Below, piece after piece: positions 26,117-35,772 of a stretch of 64,000 bases of DNA. Below the pieces are notes generated by a model. It saw only the letters and a list, made by a program, of their open reading frames with translations. It ran no database searches and had not been told where the DNA came from. Location of the stretch: assembly GCA_033439265.1 (NCBI GenBank), contig JAVTVX010000035.1:20858001-20922000 (forward strand), read 5' to 3'. Origin of the DNA: Dillenia suffruticosa. Lineage: Eukaryota > Streptophyta > Magnoliopsida > Dilleniales > Dilleniaceae. Numbering within the stretch: position 1 is the first letter of the stretch; each line of letters starts with the position of its first letter. Both the position numbers and the translations under genes were made by a program.

Positions 26117-26736
26117 TAGGGGTGTGTCCGGGTTGGGAACCCGAACCCAAACCCGAACACACACACACACACACACTATTTTAGCCTAAACCCAAGATAT
26201 CTGGGTTATATTTTTGCCCCAACCTGAACCCGAGCAAATTATTTAGAATCGGAGGTACCCAAACCCGAAAATTCTTTTTTCAATAAAAATTCTCTATGTT
26301 ATCAAATACAAATTATAAATACATTAAATAATAATTATAATATTAATTAAATTCACATTACCTGCTTTTACAACACAATAACAAAATTCATTTAAAATTA
26401 TAACCCAACATAACAAACAAAATATATATATAACAACTTCATCTTTGCTTTTTTTTGATTTGATTCACTTGAATATAATAATAAGTCTAGAAATAATAAT
26501 AATAAACTTGAATATGACATAATAATAAAATAGTTTTTATTCTAATTTTACTTTTACCCTTATAATTATAATAAATTTATAAATATATTTTGATTAATTT
26601 AGATAGATTGGGTTAATTTGGATTTTTTAATTATTGATCCAAACCTATCATATAACAAAAAATTCAAATTAACATGACCTGAACACATCCGGTTTGGATC
26701 GGTCACGGGTTTTGTTCGGGGTCTAATCCAACCCTA
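26117..26736. mobile_element. hAT-type non-autonomous DNA transposon (unit 2 only)
   Basis: A 620-bp AT-rich insert. Its ends are TAGGGGTGTGTCCGGGTTGG on the left and, reverse-complemented, TAGGGTTGGATTAGACCCCG on the right. The flanks ATACCTTA (26109-26116) and ATACTTTA (26737-26744) form an 8-bp target duplication with one mismatch, the hallmark length for hAT elements. Unit 1 has the empty site (CCTTAAGGGTTTCATC near 16939). There is no transposase. Confidence 0.8.
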
Positions 26737-28247
26737 ATACTTTACGGGTTTCATCTTCAAGCTTACATCATTGAGAATCCGATCCTCTTACTATTTTTCT
26801 TACCCGCTACAATATTGCTTTGAAGGTCTATACCCTATTGGATATGAGTTTTCTAGGGTTACTTTTTACTTGATTTGATGCGGTCAGTTAAATGATAGGA
26901 AAAAGGACTTTTAGGCTGAAGCTAGGCATGAAGTTTTTTATGGACCTACTAAAAGGAGTGAAAGGGTGGTACCTTCGGCCACTTCTGCTCTGCAATTATG
27001 GGACAAGTGCATTTGGGTAGAGGCCTTATAATTCGCATTCAAATTGGGTACCATCTGGTTCTCATCTTTTAGATCAGAAAAAATGGCATGGATCAACCAA
27101 AACAAGACATCAGGCAATCAATTGAATGGTGATGTACAATCAAGACCATGAGTTCTTGGCAGGCAATTTTGGTGGATATGTAAGTGGGGACTATTCCAAT
27201 TTTCGACTTGATTGTGTGTGTATATATAATATATATACTTTATCATAATATAATAGATAAATCATTATATTTCTTAATTAAAATCATAAATTTAATTAAT
27301 CGGGTCGATACGGATTAATTAAAATAAAACTCTAAATTATGGACAAAATCCATGACACAAAAATATATATATATTTTTTAGTTTATCAGAAAGTTTGAAT
27401 TAATAAGTGTTGAGAAAATTCATTTGAGCACCATGGCCCAATTGGTGTCGTAAGAAATTTAACTTTTTTAGAAAAGCCAACCAATGGGTTGATTGATTAC
27501 CTGTCCCAGGGCACCCTGATCCGCCATATGAATTTTTTCCCTCTCTTTTTGGCCCCCCCCTCCCCCCAAAAAAAAGAAAAAGAAATCCCTTCTTCAGTTG
27601 CTTTATTTCTCCTTCAGCTTTAATTGGCAACTCCACCAAAAGCAGCAAAACCTTTTTTTTTTCAAAGAAGACTCACCAAAAGCTACTTTAACTATGAATC
27701 CACTTTATTTGCACTTATCTACGGAAAAGTTGTGAAAGAACAAAGTATTGGCATGAGTGCATATAATAAGATTAGACATGGTTTCCCCCAAGAATTAGGT
27801 AATTGTTGGACCGGACTCATATTGTAGAAACTAAATGTTTTTCCTTTTGTTGCTAAATTTGATTGTTTGAAAATATTTAGCTTGTTATGTTTTTTGGAAA
27901 CATTTTTTTTATAACCTTATAAAACTGAGCCTTCAACGTCTAGGTCATGAGAAACACTTTTAAGGATCCGTATATTCCTTTTTTTCTAATTACTCTAAAA
28001 GGGTGAAATTAGTAGTTGAAATATATGAAAGGGTGTAAAGGGTAGTTGAATCTGAGTTTAGATCGAACATATGAATATTTTCGTATCAATATTATTCTTT
28101 TTTTTAAAAAATAATTAGACTCTTTATATACATGAGCAAAGAATGCTAAATGATGTAAAATTCTTTATCCCCCTTATTGTCATTTATGTATTTTTACTGT
28201 GTTTAGCTTTCTAATTTTCTTTTTGATTTTTGTATTTATTAATTCAC

Positions 28248-28252
<5 letters not shown>

Positions 28253-28312
<60 letters not shown>
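28253..28312. repeat. GA microsatellite (unit 2, expanded)
   Basis: About 30 GA units, the counterpart of the 18-unit tract at 18692-18727. The Arg-Glu and Ser-Leu frames across it are artefacts. Confidence 0.92.
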
Positions 28313-28316
<4 letters not shown>

Positions 28317-28856
28317 TTATATTGTTGCAAATGGGTAGATGACCTCATGTTTTTGCTTGGCTCCGAAGCAAAAAAAGAAAAGAAGATAGCACCAATATGT
28401 TCCACACCTTTGCCTGGTTCCCAAGGAAAATAGTGGAGCGGAGATACTCTTTTCTTTCTTTTGTCTTTGTCCTTATCATTTAAGAAAGCAAAAGCAGCTT
28501 GATGACTCGTAAAAGTAAATTTCTTTGTTGTTTTCTTTGACATCTTAATTCTTTTCATCAACTTCTCACAAGAAAATCAAAAAAACAAAAAAAAATTGCT
28601 GCTTTGCTTTTTTAGATCTTATTGATAAATATAAGTATATTACAGAGTGTTGCTATTTACACCCCATGTGACTTTAATTTTTACATTTAAGATTGTGACA
28701 ACTCTCGTTAGTTTTATCACTAAATAAAAGAAAACTTTAATAAGAAAGATGAGAAATAACTTTTTCAGCACCCAAAGGTAGCAATTTTACACCAACACCC
28801 CTAAACCCTAAGGGGGATCGTGAGGGAAGTACTTGCACCCAAATTTTTCTTATGTG

Positions 28857-28857
<1 letters not shown>

Positions 28858-28907
<50 letters not shown>
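28858..28907. repeat. TA microsatellite (unit 2)
   Basis: About 25 TA units followed by TATG-rich variants to about 28940. There is no counterpart of this length in unit 1. Confidence 0.9.
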
Positions 28908-28910
<3 letters not shown>

Positions 28911-29267
28911 GGTATGTATGTATATGTATATGTATGTATATATTGAAACTTAACTATCGGTATTTGAATATTCAACTAATCTAATTTGAATAGTTTTGTA
29001 GTTTAATTTAAAATCTATATCTTTTTGTGTATTTTTTTTATTTGTAAAATTCGAAATCAAGATTTTGATTAATCAAATTTAGTGTTTTGTTATTAATTCA
29101 ACAAATCATTAGTACGTGTGTGTGTGTATTCATTTACATGGTCAGAATAAATCCAAACCATACTTATTCCAACTAGGCACAATAAATTGGTACAGGAAAA
29201 TTGTATTATATCATTGTTATGTTAGTGTGAGACAATTCTTATTGAAATTTTGTATCCTTGTTAATTG

Positions 29268-29883
29268 ATATTGTTGGAAATTAGAGTTATATGGGTCAAG
29301 ATTTGTGAGCGTCCATGATGTGTCAACTTGAAACCAACCCGCTTTCTCCTCCGTTGCCCCAGCAGAAAACTTTCTATAGAAGCCACTAAACTTTCAACGG
29401 AAGCCATAAGCTTCCGAGGGAAGCCTCATAAGCTTCCGAGGAAGGGTACATGTGCAAGTATATAAGCACACGAGGAGGCTATGAAATACACAGAAAGAGA
29501 AAGGGTTGAAAATGAGAGAGACAGAGGAGTGAGAAAGAATTTTCAAACTTGAAAAACAGTCTACAAGTTTTTTTTTTTTTATTTTTGCACGAGAACAATC
29601 CTTTGTCAGAATTATTTGTAAGGAAATTATCAGAATGACTTGGATTGTGAATCGTGTATGATTTTTGTTCTTTGATTTCACACTGATCAAAGGAATACAT
29701 GATTCAATCAAACAATCAATTCGACTTCCGTTACATGTTGGGTATTGAAAAGAGGTAACTGTTTTATATTTGAATTTTTATGTGTCGTGTCTTTCTTCAA
29801 ATATAAGATTAACAAAATCTAATTGGGACGAAACTTTAAATACTAGATGATGATCAAATCAAAATATCAACAAAAAAAAAAAG
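29268..29883. mobile_element. Composite insert: LTR-like sequence plus 3' end of a family A SINE
   Basis: Compared with unit 1 (near 19700), unit 2 is interrupted here. The insert starts with TGTTGGAAAT and has a TATA-like GTATATAAGCAC near 29456. Its last 90 bases (about 29795-29883) match the 3' tail of the family A SINE, ending in an A tract. No coding remnant or second LTR is visible. A solo LTR adjoining a truncated SINE is the most likely reading, but the ends of the LTR-like part are not resolved. Confidence 0.5.
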
Positions 29884-30299
29884 TAACAAAATTTATATAA
29901 TATGATTTAAATATCAATTAGGCTCTATCTCTTCTCTTATTAAACTCCAAAAAAGGATTGTTCTAAGAAATTCTTATTAATATAGTGAAAAAAATGAATT
30001 TCTTTCCTGATGTAAATATCATTTTAGTTATTTAAAGATTTATTAGAAATAGTATGCTAAGAGTGTTTATCAATATAATTTTAGTGACATCTTACGAAGG
30101 AATAGATTTGATAGACTACAAGGGTATAGTTATTAATTTCCTTATTATTATTATTGGGATTTGTTTTTAAGGTTAAAAATAAATATTTTGAAAGTTTTCG
30201 ACCATGGAAACGCTCCAGGGGAGCTGAGCTGAGTACAATCTATAAGGGAAAGGGCAAATGTGGGGAAACGGGATTTTTTTTTTTTTTGGCCAAAAGGCA

Positions 30300-30500
30300 A
30301 ATGCGAGCTGCTGCCGAGGACGATGTTTTTCCCGCATGTGGCTATATGGTCTTACTGCAACTTGAAGACAGAATCATGTAAAGTTCCAGTTTTTCCCAGT
30401 AGGACTGAGAATGAGTTTTTGGCGATATGCTTGGGTTGCTCTATTGTGAGTAAGAGAACGTTCTCTTTACTGGCACTAGACTAACCCACTGTACTTGAGC
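30300..30500 (+). pseudogene. ET gene fragment with internal deletion
   Basis: The 5' flank matches the ET promoter region of copies 1 and 2 (GGAAACGCTCCAGGGGAGCTGAG). The frame starts MRAAAEDDV, like MRAGVECDV of copy 1. At about 30329 the sequence jumps to what is intron 2 DNA in the intact copies (CCCGCATGTGGCTATATGG, then the words just downstream of exon 2). Most of exon 1, intron 1 and all of exon 2 are missing, and exon 3 is absent. The frame 30154-30381 therefore does not encode an ET protein. Confidence 0.85.
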
Positions 30501-31349
30501 ATAATTTTGCAAAAAAAATAACCACTTGTTTCTCGAGACTTAGCATGAGAAATCAAAGGGGGATCATGGGGAAGGACTTCACCCAAATTTTTTTCAAGTA
30601 ATTTTTCTTACTCATCAATATTTAAAAATTTAATTAATACAATTTAAATAACTGTAAAATCTAATTTAAGAGTTGATTTTTTTGAAATCTATGTTTTTAT
30701 TTTAAGATTCGAATTTAAAATTTTAATTAAAAAAGTGTAGTGTCTTATCACTAGTTGGGGAGAGGATGTGTGTGTGTGTGTATTTTTTCATTTATATGGT
30801 CAAAATAAACTCAAACAAACCTTATTCAAAATAGGCACATTGAATTGGTACAGGAGAAATGTATTATACCATTTGTTACTTTTGGGTGAGACAATTTTTT
30901 ATCAAATTTTGTATCCATGTTATTTGATATAACTGTAACAAAATTTACATAATATGACTTCGATCCGACTCAAAAAAATAATAAAAAAAAGATTGGTCTA
31001 AGAAATTTTTATTAATATAATGTAAAAAAATGACTTTTTTAGCTGATATAAATTTCATTTTAATTATTTAAAAATTTATTAGAAATAGTATGTTAAGAGT
31101 GTTTATGAACAGAATTTTAATAACTATGTTAGGAAAGAATAGATTTGATAGAACAAAAGGGTATAGTTTTTAATTTCCTTATAATCATTGTGATTGGGAT
31201 TTGCTTTTCAGGTTGAAAATAAATATTTAAAAGTTTTGGAGAATTAAAATCCGACCATTGAAAGGCTCCAGGTGAGCTGAGCTTACAATATACAAGGGAA
31301 AGGGAAAGGGCAAGTGAGGTGAAACGGGATCTTTTTAGCTGAAAGGCAA

Positions 31350-31473
31350 ATGAGAGCCGGTGCTGAGTGCGATGTTGTCCCCGGGTTGAAGAAGAGAGAA
31401 GACTGCAACAAAATTAAAACGATTCTGCTTTCTTCAGATGGAAGGTCTTCTCCCTCTCGCTTCTCCAGATGGA

Positions 31474-31509
<36 letters not shown>

Positions 31510-34500
31510 TTCATTTTTGCGCGTTGCCCAAATTTCCCGTGTTTGGGAAGATCTTCAGATGAGCTTTTTTGCCGCCTTTTTAGTAGATAAATTGAAATAA
31601 TAGGATGTTTTTGTTTTGAATTTTTTTGATAAACCCATTTGGGTCTCTCTCTCTCTGTGTGCTTCATTTTTGCGCGTTGCCCAAATTTCCCGTGTTTGGG
31701 AAGATCTTCAGATGGGTTTTTTTGCCACCTTTTTAGTAGATAAATTGAAATAATAGGAAGTTTTTGTTTTGAATTTTTTCGATAAACCCATTTGGGTCTC
31801 TCTCTCTCTCTCTCTCTCTCTCTGCGCTTCATTTGTGCACATTCCCTAAATTTCCCATACTTTGATGAGCTCCCCTCCCCCTTCTGTTTTTTGTATTTCT
31901 TTTTCTTAGTCATGAATGATTCTATGTTTTAGCAGCTCCATTGATTAGATGGGGTGGTTTTGTTTCGAAATTTCTCGATAAACCCAGTTGGGCTTTACAG
32001 CACAAGTTTTTGGGATATGTTGTGTTTTGTAGTTTGTAGATTATCCACACTTTCTTACTTTAGATTCTAGAATTTTGGGCAAATGGTTAACTAGCTAAGA
32101 ATGCAAATGAACTGACATCTACTTTCCATTATCTTTTGTTTTCCACCTTTTACTTGGTTTTAGTACATGGGGTTTCCCAAGAATTGTGTGCCGTAGGCTG
32201 AAATACGATCATGGTTGTTATGATAGGGATCTGCTGTCTGGTTTCGAGTAGAACCAATGGTTATAAATCCAAAAAAAAAAGTTGAATTGGGATTTTAACA
32301 GATCAAAGTAGGTTCACTAATAGGTAAAGTTTCAATTTGATTATTAAGCCGGGGTATTTTATTTACTGTGAAGTTCTATATTCAGATTCTAATTGGACCC
32401 TCCGATTGGGAAAACCATTCACTCGGGACGGAAGGAAGTGAAAGATACAGAATTCACAATCTCCCAAACTGCCCCTCTCCTGGGCTTTATGAGCTTGGAA
32501 TAGCAGCATGCCCTACGGGGACAGGCCGCATTGAAAACCTTGATCCGAAAAGCGTAATTGCGGTTTACCTTGGGCAAGCTGACAATGTTAGGACAAGACT
32601 ACAGCATTATGGGCGCGAAGGTGCTCACTTGGAAAACAACTCCACAAGCAGTCATGGTCAGGCAAATGACCTTGAAAGCATCTCCCCATGGAAAGGATCT
32701 GCACTGTTCAAAGAAATTTTCTCAATAAGATACTCCATTGTCTATAGATGGGCTCCTGTGAGTATATTAAATTTATCTTGTTATGTTAAATTGCATTATA
32801 TGAGTGATCCCGCACGGAACTGTGACTATATAGTCTTACCGCAACTTGAAGACCGAATCATGTAACGTTCCAGTTTTTCCCTCTAGGACTGAGAATGAGT
32901 TTTTGGTGCTATACTTGGGTTGCTCTATTATAAGAGAACATTCTCTTTACTGGCACTAGACTAAGGTTTTTTGGCACGATACTTAGGTTGCTTTATACTT
33001 GGTGTCCAAACCTAGGAGACATCCACTACTTGTAGGGTTAAGGATGCATCCGTGTTTGTGTGTGTATGTCCACTTTATATCCTCTAGTATTGAAATATTG
33101 TGCATTTGATTGCCATGCTAGAAGTTCAAATTGGTCGAGTGTGCAATAGATGGATGATTTGAAATTTCCACAGTGGGTATTTGGAAACTTGGAAGTCTTA
33201 AAAGTTATTTGTTATGTCCTCAATGGCAAATAACATGCTGCATAGTTTTGGATGGATGGACCTGGATGTATATTGGTGTACTTGTACATTTGCAGCAATT
33301 CTTGGTAGTTAATTTGTATTTTTCTTTCATTGCCGTCATGCTTGTGAATTATTAGATGGAAAGCAAGAAGGTTGCAATGAAAACTGAGGCTCAGCTGCTA
33401 AAAAAATATGACTATGCATGGAACAAGGTTAGCAATGGTGTTCGTCGCCCCGATGATGTCCTACAAAAACTGGAAAAGACTGCTGCTTCAAGCACCACAA
33501 GATGGTCCATCATCAGAAAGCTTCAAAATTTCAATCAGAAGAAAGTTGGAATAAAAATTGAAGGGATCGGCCCAGTTTTGTTGGAAGATGGACCTAACGT
33601 TTATGTTGATGAGAAGGGCAATGATTTCCTTTCTCGGATTTTTAAATTTGATAGATCACGACCGAGGGTAGTAATCAGTAGGACTACTCTCGAAGAGAAG
33701 AATATTTTAACCTGCGGCATGGTGCTGGGGGATGGTTCTGTTTGTCAAAATCCAGCAGTTGAACGTAGGAAGAGGTGTGTGGAGCACAAGGGGATGAGAG
33801 TTAATGAGTTGACAACAAGGCTGATTTTAGGCAGTAAATCATTTGCAAGTAATGCAGGCTTTGATACCAGAAGTATCTCTAACTCCCAAAGTGAAGATAG
33901 ACTTGCTGCAGCAGAGAAGTGCTCTACAAATGAGTACTTTCATCCTATTTGCGAATTTCTCTTGGATGATGGTTCTCTCTGTAGAAGCCCACCGATTCAA
34001 GGGAGGAAAAGATGCGAGAAGCACAACTTTATATTGCAGCCTGCAGTTTCATCTAGGGATTCTGCCATGAAGAACTTTGAAGTTGTTTGTGGCGTGGACT
34101 TTCCTGATGGAAGATATTGTACAAGACTACCTCCAGTAGGAAGAAAAAGGTGTGATGAGCATAAAGGGTTGAGAGTTGATGCCTACACATCTAAATTAAC
34201 AGCAAATAGCAAATTGTCTCAATCCAGTTTTCATGACTTGTGCCATAAGGACTTTGATTCACCATCTAGCAAATATGTCACATCACCTCCTCAAACAGTC
34301 TCCAACTGGAATACTAGTAGCTACGGTTCTTCAGAAATATGTGGGGCGACAACAAGGGATGGCTCGTTCTGCAGAAGGCAACCAGTTGAAGGAAGAAAGA
34401 GGTGTTCACAGCACAAAGGCAAGAAGGCTGATAGTGCTTTTTCACCATCTAGCAAACATGTCACATCACCACCTCAAACATTCTCCAACTGGAATACTAG

Positions 34501-34750
34501 TAGCTACGGTTCTTCAGAAATATGTGGGGCGACAACAAGGGATGGCTCGTTCTGCAAAAGGCAACCAGTTGAAGGAAGAAAGAGGTGTTCGCAGCACACG
34601 GGCGAGAAAGCTGATAGTGCTTTTTCAAGTTTCACCGTAGGAGGAGACTTGGAAATATGCGGTGTTACGTTGCAGAATGGCTCCTTGTGCACAAGAACTC
34701 CTGCTTGTGGAAGAAAGAGATGTCAGCAGCACAAGGGAAGAAGAATCTAA
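31350..34750 (+). CDS. ET: EFFECTOR OF TRANSCRIPTION protein, copy 2 (GIY-YIG-like, six ET repeats)
   Basis: Three exons, 31350-31475, 32386-32757 and 33356-34750, give 630 residues. The GIY-YIG-like module is kept (GLYELG, VYLGQADNVRTRLQHYG). Exon 1 differs from copy 1: a 1-bp loss is offset by a 31-bp local duplication that recreates FSRWK and the donor, giving 11 extra codons overall. ET repeat 2 is followed by a 66-bp deletion (RKRCEKH now runs straight into NFILQPAV), and repeat 4 has been duplicated, giving six Cx9Cx10CxxH repeats. The Ala run is three residues instead of eight. Splice sites and frame are intact, so it is probably functional, but expression is unknown. If the first of the two GATGGAAG|GT donors in exon 1 were used, the frame would break. 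Confidence 0.9.
31507..31812. repeat. 153-bp tandem duplication in ET copy 2 intron 1
   Basis: Two successive blocks starting TGCTTCATTTTTGCGCGTTG at 31507 and 31660 are nearly identical. A third, diverged block starts near 31821. Copy 1 has only one such block plus the diverged one (from about 20270). Each block ends in a CT repeat, a likely substrate for unequal exchange. Confidence 0.9.
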
Positions 34751-35772
34751 CATCAAGATTATTTCGAGAGTGCTGAGTTCTTGTCATGGGAACATAACTC
34801 TTTTTACCTCTTCTGCCCGTTAGGTATAGTTTAGTTGTAGCTTCTTGTCTCCAGCAAGACTCCGGTTAATGTATTTCCTTGTGCTGTCTGTACTAATTCA
34901 GGGCATACCCATGTACCCCTCTACGTATAATTAGTTGATTGTGATCAATGCAGCTACATCATGCAACTCCAGACTATACAAGCCATCTCTTTATATTTAA
35001 TTAATGTACTAGAAATCTTTTAAGGATAATGAATGCATCTGAGAGTTGTTAGCCTATTTTTTTTTTTTTTTGGGTTACATCATCTCAAGAAGTCAATCTG
35101 AAGTTGACTATTTGTTTAAATAATAATCTTCACCTTTTAACGTGTTCAACTCTGCCTAATTCCTTGCTTATGAAACCAGAAGCATCAGACCTGATCAAGA
35201 ATGAAATATTTAGCAGCAAAGTGCAGACCAATACCACCACTGCTCCAAAAAAAGGACTTGGTAAATCATTCATCGGCTCTGCATAAAGAATACAAAACAT
35301 TTCATTGGCACCTCTAAAATTAGCCCATTAGATTCAAAACCAGACCTGCCTTATTTGCTGTACATACAAAATATAGAATTGGATTTAATCGGAAGAAACA
35401 ATATACCTTCTTTCACTCGAAATAAGGGTATAAATGCTACAATAAATTGCTAATTCCTATATCTAAATGCAGAAAAATCATATTTTCTCATGAAAGAGTA
35501 AATTCTGAGGATGTCCGGCACAAACCATATGTATGGTCTCTGATCTCGGATTGAAATGATCAACCTCTCCAGAGAAGTTTAAGGCCTTCACTTCCTCCGT
35601 ATCAGCCCTTCTATATTACTTGCAAATCTACAAATGGCTTGGAAGATGGGTGCCAATTACTTCCTGAAACAATGAAGAGTTCAAAATCGTCAATGACCTG
35701 AATATTTTGTGTACATAAATTATGGACATTAATAATAAGGTATTGAAAATTACTTACAACTCAGAAAGATGA
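34751..35772. other. 3' flank of ET copy 2; no separate gene
   Basis: Up to 35722 this matches the 3' flank of ET copy 1 (23281-24235), including ATCAAGATTATTTCGAGAG right after the stop, so it contains the 3' UTR. No coding region was supported. About 50 bases of non-duplicated DNA separate it from the stop codon of the CoA carrier. Confidence 0.6.

Larger units (their letters stand above)
24236..35722. repeat. Tandem segmental duplication, unit 2 (contains ET copy 2)
   Basis: Collinear with unit 1 but about 2.2 kb longer. The extra length is explained by a hAT-like insert (26117-26736), an AT-rich insert near 27215-27395, a short SINE (24732-24816) and an internal partial re-duplication of the ET 5' region (about 28800-30530). 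Outside the ET gene and its fragment, no gene was supported between 24236 and 31349 or between 34751 and 35722. Confidence 0.9.

Noticed and set aside
31434..31913. 159-residue minus-strand frame with Arg-Glu repeats
   Set aside because: Antisense translation of CT repeats and the 153-bp intron modules of ET copy 2.
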